Shown: in pieces, positions 7,433 to 14,953 of the stretch
Numbering within the stretch: the first letter of the stretch is position 1
Layout: the number at the start of each line of letters is the position of its first letter
DNA from: an uncultured Rikenellaceae bacterium
Lineage (GTDB): Bacteria; Bacteroidota; Bacteroidia; Bacteroidales; Rikenellaceae
Direction: 5' to 3'
NCBI GenBank assembly: GCA_947037995.1
Contig: CAMQUV010000008.1
Coordinates: forward strand, 1 to 15,100
Length of the DNA stretch: 15,100 bases
Notes under the pieces: model-generated
What the model was told of the DNA's origin: nothing
The model's input: only the letters and a program-made list of their open reading frames with translations
Databases searched by the model: none
Position numbers and translations under genes: made by a program

Positions 7433-8620
7433 TTATTTAATTACACCAAGCTCTTGCCCAACTTTTGTAAATGCAGCGATACATTTATCAAGATTTTCGG
7501 TAGAATGCGCCGCCGAAACTTGTACTCTAATACGTGCTTGTCCTTTGGGCACAACAGGGTAATAGAATCCGGTTACATAAATTCCTTCGTCAAAAAGTTT
7601 CGTCGCCATCTCTTGTGAAAGTGGTGCATCATACAGCATCACAGCACATATAGCCGATTGCGTAGGTTTAATATCAAATCCAGCTGCGTTCATTCCCGCC
7701 ACGAAATGTTCTACATTTTGCGCTAATTTATCGTGTAGCGCATCGCTCTCATCCAACATATTGAACATTTCGATAGAGGCACCAACAATAGCAGGTGGTA
7801 TAGAATTCGAGAAAAGGTACGGTCTCGAGCGTTGTCTAAGCAGTTCGATAATCTCTTTGCGCCCAGTTGTAAACCCTCCGACACCGCCGCCAAAGGCTTT
7901 CCCAAGCGTTCCGGTGATAATATCGACGTGTCCACGAACATTAAATTGTTCGGTTACTCCGCGTCCTGTTTTGCCAACTACTCCTGCCGAGTGGCATTCG
8001 TCAACCATAACAAGAGCATCATATTTCTCAGCCAATTCACAGATTTTGTCCATCGGCGCAACATTTCCGTCCATCGAGAACACGCCATCCGTAACGATAA
8101 TTCTAAATCGTTGCGCCTGCGCTAGTTGCAGTTGTTTTTCGAGGTCCTCCATATCAGCATTAGCATATCTATATCTCACAGCTTTACAAAGTCTCACCCC
8201 ATCAATAATCGAGGCGTGGTTGAGCGAGTCAGAAATAATAGCGTCTTGTTCGTTGAAAAGTGGTTCGAAAACACCGCCATTAGCATCAAAACAAGCGGCA
8301 TAAAGTATCGTGTCTTCGGTACCAAAATATTTTGATATAGATTGCTCTAGCTCTTTATGTATGTCCTGCGTTCCGCAAATAAATCTCACCGAGCTCATAC
8401 CAAATCCGTGGCTTTCCATAGCTTGTTGCGCCGCTTTGATAATTCTAGGATTATTGGATAGTCCCAAGTAATTATTAGCGCAAAAGTTCAAGACATCCTT
8501 TCCCTTTACAGTGATTTGAGCATCTTGCGAGCTGGTTATAACTCTTTCTTGTTTATACAATCCAGCTTCGTTGATAGCTTTCAGCTCTTCGAGCAAATGT
8601 TGTTGTAGGTTACCGTACAT
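7433..8620 (-). CDS. kbl: 2-amino-3-ketobutyrate CoA ligase-like alpha-oxoamine synthase
   Basis: A PLP enzyme of the alpha-oxoamine synthase family. Its closest known relative by eye is Kbl (glycine C-acetyltransferase), which with acetyl-CoA and glycine forms 2-amino-3-ketobutyrate, or cleaves it during threonine breakdown. The 395 residues align with E. coli Kbl from end to end: NFCANNYLGL (45-54), SVRFICGTQDIHKELE (77-92), SDSLNHASIIDG with H135 stacking on PLP, MVDECH with D207 and H210, TGTLGKAFGG with the PLP lysine K241, QRSRPYLFSNS (263-273) and YPVVPKGQARIR near the C-terminus. Serine palmitoyltransferase and BioF have different sequences in the last motif. No threonine dehydrogenase gene is next to it, although the two often go together. 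Instead it lies 17 bases before a cysteate synthase gene, which raises the possibility of cysteate as amino substrate. The family is certain, the substrate open. Confidence 0.85.
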   Translation of the reverse strand: MYGNLQQHLLEELKAINEAGLYKQERVITSSQDAQITVKGKDVLNFCANNYLGLSNNPRIIKAAQQAMESHGFGMSSVRFICGTQDIHKELEQSISKYFGTEDTILYAACFDANGGVFEPLFNEQDAIISDSLNHASIIDGVRLCKAVRYRYANADMEDLEKQLQLAQAQRFRIIVTDGVFSMDGNVAPMDKICELAEKYDALVMVDECHSAGVVGKTGRGVTEQFNVRGHVDIITGTLGKAFGGGVGGFTTGRKEIIELLRQRSRPYLFSNSIPPAIVGASIEMFNMLDESDALHDKLAQNVEHFVAGMNAAGFDIKPTQSAICAVMLYDAPLSQEMATKLFDEGIYVTGFYYPVVPKGQARIRVQVSAAHSTENLDKCIAAFTKVGQELGVIK

Positions 8621-8650
8621 AGTATTATTATTTTTTAAAATGTATAATGT

Positions 8651-9697
8651 TTATTTAAAGTTTACAATTTTGTTAGCGATATTCATATATGCTTTAGCAA
8701 TATCACTCTGCTGATTATCAGTCACATACGGCAGACCTTGGTCGCCCCCAGCAGCGATAAATTCGTCGAGCGGTATTTGCTCTAAGACCTCTACTCCACT
8801 CTCCTTCGCAATTTCTTGGGTCTTATCCTTGCCAAATATATAGTAGGTTTTATCCGAGTCAGATGGTTTGAAATAGGCCATATTTTCGACAATTCCAACA
8901 ACAGGAATATTAACGTGCTCGCTTTTGAACAGTGAAATTCCTCGCACTACATCAGCCAGCGCAACCATTTGCGGCGTTGTAACAATGAGTGCCGCATCAA
9001 TTTTCAGTTCACCCACGATTGTAAGGTGTATATCTCCCGTGCCAGGAGGCAGGTCGAGCAAAAGGAAATCAAGTTCTCCCCAAGCTGTTTGGTGGACAAG
9101 TTGTCGAAGTGCCGAAGTGGCCATCGGGCCTCTCCACGCCAACGCATCGTCACCTTTAATAAAGAAGCCAATCGACATAACTTTAACGCCGTGATTTTCG
9201 GCTGGTTGTATCATTTTGCCCTCATTGTCAGAGGGAACAGGCACATAGCTCTCCACGCCAAACATTTTGGGCATAGACGGTCCATAAATATCGACGTCTA
9301 ACACACCAACTTTATATCCCATTTTCTGCAACGAGACAGCCAAATTGGCCGTCACAGTTGATTTACCGACCCCTCCTTTTCCCGAAGAGACCGCTATAAC
9401 TCGCTGTATATTAGATGTTGTGGTATTCTCACGAAGCTCTTTTTGCACCTTCTGTTGTTTTGAAATAGGGGCAGGGTCGCTCACCACGATAGATGTTTTG
9501 AGTCCCATTTTATCTTCCACCGCTCGCTCAATCGCCCTTCTGAGGGGGCTGGCAGCAGGGTCGTGTTTTTTTGGCATTCTCAAAGTCAAGAAAAGCGTAT
9601 CGCCCTCCTGCTTAACAGAGCCAATCATTCCCAATTCTACAATATTTTTTTGCAGCTCGGGATGAATTATAGTCCTTAAAATATCAGTAATTTCCAT
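8651..9697 (-). CDS. mrp: Mrp/NBP35-family P-loop ATPase (iron-sulfur carrier type), cysteine-free
   Basis: Mrp (ApbC) proteins are cytoplasmic ATPases that carry iron-sulfur clusters to target enzymes. This 348-residue protein has an N-terminal DUF59/MIP18-like domain (~1-75; PELQKNIVELGMIGSV), then the deviant Walker A SGKGGVGKS (105-113), LDVDIYGPSMPKMFG (133-147), DLPPGTGDIHLT and GIVENMAYF. The CxxC motif that follows VENMxxF in E. coli and eukaryotic homologues is replaced by KPSDSDKTYYIFGKD, and I find no cysteine anywhere in the protein. The DUF59 cysteine region also reads DPAASPLRR. The protein therefore cannot hold a cluster through its own cysteines in the usual way. As far as I recall, other Bacteroidota Mrp proteins also lack this CxxC. 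It is the first gene of the unit with kbl and cysteate synthase; a good promoter precedes it. Length and domain order are normal. Confidence 0.92.
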   Translation of the reverse strand: MEITDILRTIIHPELQKNIVELGMIGSVKQEGDTLFLTLRMPKKHDPAASPLRRAIERAVEDKMGLKTSIVVSDPAPISKQQKVQKELRENTTTSNIQRVIAVSSGKGGVGKSTVTANLAVSLQKMGYKVGVLDVDIYGPSMPKMFGVESYVPVPSDNEGKMIQPAENHGVKVMSIGFFIKGDDALAWRGPMATSALRQLVHQTAWGELDFLLLDLPPGTGDIHLTIVGELKIDAALIVTTPQMVALADVVRGISLFKSEHVNIPVVGIVENMAYFKPSDSDKTYYIFGKDKTQEIAKESGVEVLEQIPLDEFIAAGGDQGLPYVTDNQQSDIAKAYMNIANKIVNFK

Positions 9698-9753
9698 AAG
9701 TATATTCTATATAAAAAAAGTAATCAAGAGGTTCTTACGAAAGTCTTAGAGTA

Positions 9754-9784
9754 CAAATATAGTCAAAATTTATCACGCACCAAA
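9754..9784 (-). promoter_or_regulatory. Bacteroidota-type promoter of the mrp-kbl-cysteate synthase unit
   Basis: On the minus strand TTTG (9784-9781) is followed by exactly 19 bases and then TATATTTG (9761-9754), a full match to the Bacteroidota -33/-7 consensus. Transcription would begin near 9748, about 50 bases before the mrp start codon. The rest of the 220-base gap between ruvB and mrp holds nothing else I can recognise, and no clear terminator for ruvB. Confidence 0.68.
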
Positions 9785-9917
9785 TAGGTTGTTAAGCTCG
9801 CTAATGTTGTTAATTAAGACCATCGCCGTACTCATATCTACATTATTACAGCAAAAAACTACAGTTAGCCTGAACGTAAATTTAGTCAACTAGCAATCGT
9901 ACAGACGCAATGCAATT

Positions 9918-10925
9918 TTACAATAGCTCTTGCTGTTCAACTTTATTGTAAGCCACGCCCAAATGTTCATAGGCCAACGGAGTAGCTTCGCGACCGCGAG
10001 GTGTGCGCTTAATAAAACCTTCCTGTATCAAGAATGGTTCATAAACCTCTTCGATAGTTCCACTATCCTCACCAACAGCCGTAGCAATAGTTGTAAGCCC
10101 CACCGGACCTCCGCCAAACTTATGGATTATAGTCGACAATACTCTATTATCCATATTGTCCAGTCCTTTTTTATCAATATCCAATGCATCAAGCGCATAC
10201 TTAGTCACTTTCAGGTCAATAATTCCATTTCCTGTAACCATCGCAAAATCACGGACTCGTCTCAACAAAGAGTTAGCAATACGCGGCGTTCCTCGCGACC
10301 TTCCAGCAATTTCGATAGCCGCTTTTTCATCTATCTGTACATCTAATATAGTCGCAGCTCTCAATATAATCTTCTTCAGCGTGACAGCATCATAATATTG
10401 CAGATGGCACTGTATTCCAAACCTAGCTCTCAAGGGGCTAGTAAGCAGTCCACTCCTAGTGGTAGCACCAACAAGCGTGAAAGGCGCCAATTTAATTTGC
10501 ACAGTTCTAGCCGAGGCACCTTTATCGAGCATAATGTCAATTTTATAGTCTTCCATCGCAGAATATAGGTACTCTTCCACAACGGGAGACAGTCGATGTA
10601 TTTCGTCAATAAACAGGACATCACCTTCAGAGAGTGTCGTGAGCAGTCCCGCAAGGTCACCGGGTTTATCGAGAACTGGGCCCGAGGTGACTTTCATAGA
10701 CACACCGAGTTCATTGGATATAATATTCGCCAGTGTAGTTTTCCCAAGTCCTGGGGGGCCGTGTAGCAGAACGTGGTCGAGCGATTCGTCTCTCATAATG
10801 GCCGCTTTGATAAACACTCTTAGGTTATCAACAATTTTATCTTGGCCGCTAAAGGTTTCGAGTGCTTGCGGTCTAATTAGCGTATCAATTTCGCTATCAG
10901 GTTGAACGTCTCTGATTTCGCTCAT
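9918..10925 (-). CDS. ruvB: Holliday junction branch migration helicase subunit RuvB
   Basis: RuvB is the hexameric AAA+ motor that, with RuvA, drives branch migration of Holliday junctions before RuvC cuts them. The 335 residues match the family length. Motifs in order are [14 protein letters not shown] (17-30), Walker A GPPGLGKT (56-63), Walker [10 protein letters not shown] (105-113), [18 protein letters not shown] with sensor 1 and the arginine finger, [20 protein letters not shown] with sensor 2, and the C-terminal winged helix ([17 protein letters not shown] and [12 protein letters not shown]). Nothing is missing or altered. It lies downstream of the ribosomal protein cluster but is separated from it by a strong terminator and has its own promoter candidate. 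ruvA and ruvC are not nearby, which is common in this phylum. Confidence 0.97.
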   Translation of the reverse strand: MSEIRDVQPDSEIDTLIRPQALETFSGQDKIVDNLRVFIKAAIMRDESLDHVLLHGPPGLGKTTLANIISNELGVSMKVTSGPVLDKPGDLAGLLTTLSEGDVLFIDEIHRLSPVVEEYLYSAMEDYKIDIMLDKGASARTVQIKLAPFTLVGATTRSGLLTSPLRARFGIQCHLQYYDAVTLKKIILRAATILDVQIDEKAAIEIAGRSRGTPRIANSLLRRVRDFAMVTGNGIIDLKVTKYALDALDIDKKGLDNMDNRVLSTIIHKFGGGPVGLTTIATAVGEDSGTIEEVYEPFLIQEGFIKRTPRGREATPLAYEHLGVAYNKVEQQELL

Positions 10926-10957
10926 AGTTTGGTGTGTATATAGTTAGTAATTAGTTA

Positions 10958-10990
10958 CAAATATAGTTAAAAAAAAGCAAATCATCCCAA
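10958..10990 (-). promoter_or_regulatory. Promoter candidate for ruvB, overlapping the upstream terminator
   Basis: On the minus strand TATATTTG (10965-10958) is a full match to the -7 consensus. The -33 candidate is TTG at 10990-10988, 22 bases upstream, within the left arm of the terminator hairpin. Transcription would begin near 10951, about 25 bases before the ruvB start codon. The -33 element is weak. Confidence 0.42.
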
Positions 10991-11017
10991 CGTACTTTCA
11001 GTACATTGGGATGATTT
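10969..11017 (-). terminator. Strong intrinsic terminator ending the ribosomal protein cluster
   Basis: AAATCATCCCAA (10979-10990) and TTGGGATGATTT (11006-11017) form a perfect 12-bp inverted repeat, continued after one mismatch by a 4-bp GTAC/GTAC inner stem with a 5-base loop. On the minus strand the hairpin is followed by GC and eight Ts (10976-10969). It lies about 90 bases after the rpsN stop codon. The plus-strand side lacks a comparable T run, so it should act only on right-to-left transcription. Confidence 0.87.
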
Positions 11018-11105
11018 AAGTAAAAAATATTATTTAGCAGTGTTAGTCAAGTAAGTCTTTCACTGTTATATACCAAGTGTTAGCAAGGTAATAAATATTT
11101 AGGTA

Positions 11106-11411
11106 TTACCAGCTAGCTTTTTTGACACCAGGAAGGAGTCCATTAGAAGCCATTTCGCGGAATTGAATACGCGAGAGACCGAAGTATCTCATATATCCTT
11201 TAGGTCTACCGGTGATAGCGCATCTATTGTGCATTCTAACAGGGTTTGAGTTTCTAGGAAGTTTGGCAAGTGCTGCGATGCTTTCATAGTCAAGTTCACC
11301 TTTAGCCGAAGCTTCTTTGATTTTAACTTTAAGGGCAGCTCTTTTCTCCGCAAATTTTTCTACTAGTTTAGCACGTTTCACTTCGCGTGCTTTCATACAT
11401 TCTTTAGCCAT
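11106..11411 (-). CDS. rpsN: Small ribosomal subunit protein uS14
   Basis: uS14 binds 16S rRNA in the head of the 30S subunit. The 101-residue form is the long zinc-free (C-minus) type: it has no CxxC pairs, and the conserved core reads [20 protein letters not shown], ending [11 protein letters not shown]. It follows rplE by 15 bases. It is the last ribosomal gene here; rpsH, which normally follows, is absent and a terminator comes next. A weak 7-bp inverted repeat (11087-11093 with 11104-11110) spans the stop codon. Confidence 0.97.
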   Translation of the reverse strand: MAKECMKAREVKRAKLVEKFAEKRAALKVKIKEASAKGELDYESIAALAKLPRNSNPVRMHNRCAITGRPKGYMRYFGLSRIQFREMASNGLLPGVKKASW

Positions 11412-11426
11412 TTTGGATATAAGTTA

Positions 11427-11981
11427 TTATTGGTTAATAGATTTGAACGGAAGTCCGAATTCTTTAAGAAGCGCAAGCGCTTCTTGGTCATTGTTAGCCG
11501 AGGTAACGAAAGTAATTTCGACTCCAAGAATTTTAGAAATTTTATCGATATCAATTTCCGGGAAGATGATTTGTTCAGTAACACCAAGAGTGTAGTTACC
11601 TTTTCCATCAAATTTGTTATTAATACCTTTAAAGTCTCTAATACGAGGAAGTGATACTGCAATAAGTCTTTCAAGGAATTCGTACATTTGTTCTCTGCGC
11701 AGAGTAACTCTGACACCGATAGGCATATGTTTACGAAGTTTGAAGTTAGAGATATCTTTTTTCGATTTAGTTTGGACAGCTTTTTGGCCTGCAATAATCG
11801 AGAGTTCTTGCTGTGCAGTATCGATAAGTTTTTTATCGGTAACAGCCGCTCCCATACCTTGGTTAAGGACGATTTTTACAAGTTTTGGGCATTGCATAAT
11901 GCTTTTGTATCCAAATTGTTTCATAAGTTCCGGAATAACATGTTCCTGGTACTTAGTTTTGAGTGTTGGTGTGTAGCTCAT
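11427..11981 (-). CDS. rplE: Large ribosomal subunit protein uL5
   Basis: uL5 binds 5S rRNA in the central protuberance of the 50S subunit and contacts the 30S head and P-site tRNA. The 184 residues match the bacterial family: [20 protein letters not shown] near the N-terminus, [26 protein letters not shown] sequence in the middle, and [16 protein letters not shown] toward the end. Its ATG overlaps the rplX stop codon by one base (TAATG), a sign of translational coupling. Confidence 0.97.
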   Translation of the reverse strand: MSYTPTLKTKYQEHVIPELMKQFGYKSIMQCPKLVKIVLNQGMGAAVTDKKLIDTAQQELSIIAGQKAVQTKSKKDISNFKLRKHMPIGVRVTLRREQMYEFLERLIAVSLPRIRDFKGINNKFDGKGNYTLGVTEQIIFPEIDIDKISKILGVEITFVTSANNDQEALALLKEFGLPFKSINQ

Positions 11982-12298
11982 TATTTAATTTCCTCCCCTG
12001 ATTTTTTAGCAACTCTGACAAGTTTTCCATTTTCGGCTACTTTACGGCAAATGCGTGTAGGGACGTTGGTTTTCGGGTCAAGAATTTGAAGATTAGAGAT
12101 GTGAATTGGTGCTTCCATTTCGATTATGCCTCCTTGTGGATGTTTGGCGTTAGGTTTGGTGTGTTTTTTGACAATATTTACACCTTCGACAACAGCGCGC
12201 TGTTTGTCAATAATAACCTCAAGGATTTTCCCTTGTTTACCTTTGTCATCACCAGCGAGAACAATTACTGTGTCACCTTTTTTGATGTGTAATTTCAT
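11981..12298 (-). CDS. rplX: Large ribosomal subunit protein uL24
   Basis: uL24 is an assembly initiator that binds the 5' end of 23S rRNA. The 105 residues show the KOW motif [20 protein letters not shown] at the N-terminus, then [14 protein letters not shown] and [11 protein letters not shown]. It follows rplN by 35 bases and overlaps rplE by one base, in the normal order rplN-rplX-rplE. Confidence 0.97.
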   Translation of the reverse strand: MKLHIKKGDTVIVLAGDDKGKQGKILEVIIDKQRAVVEGVNIVKKHTKPNAKHPQGGIIEMEAPIHISNLQILDPKTNVPTRICRKVAENGKLVRVAKKSGEEIK

Positions 12299-12333
12299 AT
12301 TATTATGTTATAAATGAAGATTAGTTAATTTGA

Positions 12334-12699
12334 TTAGAGCACTTCCGGTGCCAGTGAGATAATTTTCATATAGTTTTCACGTAGTTCTCTGGCAACAGGT
12401 CCAAAGATACGAGTACCTCTCATTTCGCCTTGGTTGTTAAGTAGAACAGCAGCGTTGTCATCAAATCTGATGTACGACCCGTCAGGACGACGAATTTCTT
12501 TGCTAGTTCTGACAACTACAGCTTTTGAGACAGTACCTTTTTTAACTTCTGCGTTAGGCGCAGCAGCTTTTACTGTCACTACAATTTTATCTCCGATAGA
12601 AGCATATCTTCTACCAGTACCTCCGAGCACTCTGATGCAGAGAACTTCTTTGGCGCCGCTATTGTCAGCGACTTTAAGTCTAGATTCTTGTTGTATCAT
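12334..12699 (-). CDS. rplN: Large ribosomal subunit protein uL14
   Basis: uL14 lies at the 50S interface, near the bridge to 16S rRNA and the landing site of translational GTPases. At 121 residues it has the standard length. Family hallmarks are [20 protein letters not shown] at the start, [19 protein letters not shown], and [14 protein letters not shown] near the end. It starts two bases before the rpsQ stop codon region ends, at a gap of only two bases. Confidence 0.97.
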   Translation of the reverse strand: MIQQESRLKVADNSGAKEVLCIRVLGGTGRRYASIGDKIVVTVKAAAPNAEVKKGTVSKAVVVRTSKEIRRPDGSYIRFDDNAAVLLNNQGEMRGTRIFGPVARELRENYMKIISLAPEVL

Positions 12700-12701
12700 A
12701 A

Positions 12702-12956
12702 TTATTTAGCTCTTTCGATGATTTCTATGAGTCTCCAGCATTTATTTTTGCTAAGAGGTCTTGTTTCTTGTATTTTAACTGTGTCACCTTCTTGGCAATC
12801 GTTAGTTTCGTCGTGTGCTACGAATTTAGTAGTTTTGTTAACGAATTTACCATAGATAGGGTGCTTCACTTTGCGGGCAACCGCTACAACAATAGACTTG
12901 TCCATCTTGTTGCTGACTACAACGCCAACTTTTTCTTTTCTAAGATTTCTTTCCAT
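12702..12956 (-). CDS. rpsQ: Small ribosomal subunit protein uS17
   Basis: uS17 binds 16S rRNA early in 30S assembly. I place the start at ATG 12956, giving 84 residues beginning [20 protein letters not shown], the usual N-terminus of the family. A longer frame reaching 13001 would add 15 unrelated residues and run into the end of rpmC. Further motifs are [40 protein letters not shown]. It follows rpmC by seven bases. Confidence 0.96.
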   Translation of the reverse strand: MERNLRKEKVGVVVSNKMDKSIVVAVARKVKHPIYGKFVNKTTKFVAHDETNDCQEGDTVKIQETRPLSKNKCWRLIEIIERAK

Positions 12957-12963
12957 TTTAAAA

Positions 12964-13170
12964 TTATAGCTTAGTGTTGTTATTAGTATTTTTATTAGCA
13001 AGCGCAGTCATCATTCTGGCTATATCACGACGAGCACTTCTGATAGTAGTAGTGTTCTCAGTCGGCGAGATAGTGTGATTGACTTTAGCTTTTTGCAAGT
13101 TTGCTTTTTCAGCGTCGATTCTCTCGATTAGTTCTTCAACAGAGAGTTCGTTTATTTCTGCAATTTTCAT
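12964..13170 (-). CDS. rpmC: Large ribosomal subunit protein uL29
   Basis: uL29 sits next to uL23 at the peptide exit tunnel. The 68 residues form the expected two-helix hairpin: [18 protein letters not shown], then a central loop, and [20 protein letters not shown] with the conserved IRxARRDIAR signature. The asparagine-rich tail is a low-complexity extension. It lies between rplP and rpsQ in the normal order. Confidence 0.96.
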   Translation of the reverse strand: MKIAEINELSVEELIERIDAEKANLQKAKVNHTISPTENTTTIRSARRDIARMMTALANKNTNNNTKL

Positions 13171-13215
13171 TATATTATTGAAATATATTGTTTAAAGTAA
13201 AAGGATAATAGGGTA

Positions 13216-13644
13216 TTAGTCTTGTGTTTCAACGAAGTCTTTTCTGATGATAAATTTCGTAGCAACGGGAAGTTTTTGAGCACCAAGTCTAAGAGCTTCT
13301 TTCGCAACGCTAAGGGGTACCCCTTCGGCTTCGAAAAGAATTCTACCAGGAGTGACCGGAGCGACAAAGCCTTCAGGTGCACCCTTTCCTTTACCCATAC
13401 GAACCTCTGCAGGTTTTTTGGTAATAGGTTTATCTGGGAAGATTTTGATCCATACTTGACCTTCACGTTTCATATATCTCACGATAGCTTGACGTGCTGC
13501 CTCAATTTGTCTACCGGTAATCCAGGCAGCTTCAAGGGTTTTGATTCCGAAGCTTCCGAAAGCGAGTTGATTCCCTCTTCCTGAAAGGCCTTTCATACGA
13601 CCTTTTTGCATACGCCTAAATTTGGTTCTTTTTGGCTGTAACAT
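13216..13644 (-). CDS. rplP: Large ribosomal subunit protein uL16
   Basis: uL16 helps position the A-site tRNA and is needed late in 50S assembly. The 142 residues begin [19 protein letters not shown] and contain [37 protein letters not shown] and [15 protein letters not shown], all standard. The arginine in the MGKGKG loop region, modified in E. coli, cannot be judged from sequence. It lies 50 bases after rpsC and 45 before rpmC. Confidence 0.97.
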   Translation of the reverse strand: MLQPKRTKFRRMQKGRMKGLSGRGNQLAFGSFGIKTLEAAWITGRQIEAARQAIVRYMKREGQVWIKIFPDKPITKKPAEVRMGKGKGAPEGFVAPVTPGRILFEAEGVPLSVAKEALRLGAQKLPVATKFIIRKDFVETQD

Positions 13645-13694
13645 ATTAGTTAATTTTTAATTGTTTATAAATTTATATGTGTAAAAAGGTCTCT

Positions 13695-14441
13695 TTACTT
13701 GTTGTTTTTGTGATTTCTTTTATCACCAGATCTCCTTTTATCACCACCTCTGTTGCTTTGACCATTAGAAGTAGCGTTAGTAGCAGTCATACTAGCAAGT
13801 GGAGAGAGTTCTCTTTTGTTGTAGACTTCACCAAGGCAAATCCAGACTTTAATCCCAAGGAGTCCTACTTTCGTAAGAGCTTCCGCAAGGTTGTAGTCAA
13901 TGTCAGCACGGAAAGTGTGAAGCGGTATACGTCCTTCTTTGTAGTGTTCGGTACGTGCCATTTCAGCACCACCAACACGTCCAGAGATAGAGATTTTGAT
14001 ACCTTCGGCACCCATTCTGATAGTAGAAGCGATAGTCATTTTGATAGCTCTTCTGTACGAGATGCGTCCTTCGACTTGTCTAGCAATGTTGTTAGAAACG
14101 ATAACTGCATCGAGTTCAGGTTTTTTTACTTCAAAGATGTTAATTTGCACTTCTTTACCAGTAAGTTTTCTGAGTTCTTCTTTGAGTTTATCCACTTCAG
14201 TACCACCTTTACCAATTATGATACCAGGTCTAGAAGTAGAGATAGTAACAGTAACAAGTTTAAGTGTACGTTCGATGATTATTCTAGAGATAGATGCTTT
14301 TTGCAGTCTAGCTACAAGGTATTGGCGGATTTTGGCATCTTCAAGCAGTTTTGCTCCGAATTCTTTACCACCGTACCAGTTTGAGTCCCAACCACGGATA
14401 ATACCGAGTCTATTGGAGATTGGATTACATTTTTGTCCCAT
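13695..14441 (-). CDS. rpsC: Small ribosomal subunit protein uS3
   Basis: uS3 lies at the mRNA entry channel of the 30S subunit and takes part in mRNA unwinding. The 248 residues start [20 protein letters not shown]. The KH domain carries the GxxG loop in [20 protein letters not shown], and the C-terminal domain has [35 protein letters not shown] and [12 protein letters not shown]. The last ~35 residues are a low-complexity basic tail rich in N, S, G, R and K. Its ATG overlaps the rplV stop by one base. Confidence 0.97.
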   Translation of the reverse strand: MGQKCNPISNRLGIIRGWDSNWYGGKEFGAKLLEDAKIRQYLVARLQKASISRIIIERTLKLVTVTISTSRPGIIIGKGGTEVDKLKEELRKLTGKEVQINIFEVKKPELDAVIVSNNIARQVEGRISYRRAIKMTIASTIRMGAEGIKISISGRVGGAEMARTEHYKEGRIPLHTFRADIDYNLAEALTKVGLLGIKVWICLGEVYNKRELSPLASMTATNATSNGQSNRGGDKRRSGDKRNHKNNK

Positions 14442-14875
14442 TATTCAGATACTTCTTTGGTTTTAGTTGATTTTATAGTAGGCACTAATTTATCAACAAT
14501 AATAGTGATATGGTTAGAGCGTTTACGGATTCTGTGCGCTCTCCCTTGCGGGGCAGGTTGAATACGTTTAAGTTGTCTCGCCGAGTCAACCATAATAGTT
14601 TTAACGCAAAGCGGAGTAGTCTCAATAGTTTCGTTAGGATTTTTTGCTTCCCAGTTAGCTATAGTAGATTTCAGAAGTGTGTGTAATGTAATAGCAGCGT
14701 CTTGTTTGCTAAATTTAAGAATAGCAAGTGCTTTATTAATTTCGACACCACGAATGATATCTGCAACGAGTCTCATTTTACGAGGCGATGTAGGGCAGTT
14801 CTTGAGTGACGCGATAGCTGTCACTTTTTTTTCTGCTTTGAGCTTTTCAGCTCTTTCTCTTTTTCTTGCACCCAT
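14441..14875 (-). CDS. rplV: Large ribosomal subunit protein uL22
   Basis: uL22 lines the peptide exit tunnel with its beta-hairpin. The 144 residues include the family core: [40 protein letters not shown], and [20 protein letters not shown], the extended hairpin tip, followed by HITIIVDK. An N-terminal basic extension ([17 protein letters not shown]) makes it longer than the ~110-residue E. coli protein. It overlaps rpsC by one base and follows rpsS by 78 bases. Confidence 0.97.
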   Translation of the reverse strand: MGARKRERAEKLKAEKKVTAIASLKNCPTSPRKMRLVADIIRGVEINKALAILKFSKQDAAITLHTLLKSTIANWEAKNPNETIETTPLCVKTIMVDSARQLKRIQPAPQGRAHRIRKRSNHITIIVDKLVPTIKSTKTKEVSE

Positions 14876-14953
14876 TATATTGATGTTGTAATATTAAGAG
14901 TTAATAAAATTTTAATTAGGTAGTTAAATAGGTAATAAATAAGCTAAGATGAC

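Noticed and set aside
9785..9917. A terminator for ruvB
   Set aside because: A T run (TTTTTT near 9853-9858 on the minus strand) is preceded only by a 3-4 bp CAG/CTG stem, too weak to call.
12957..13001. Longer N-terminus for rpsQ from an upstream ATG
   Set aside because: The extra 15 residues are unlike any uS17 N-terminus and overlap the end of rpmC; the ATG at 12956 gives the standard MERNLRKEK start.
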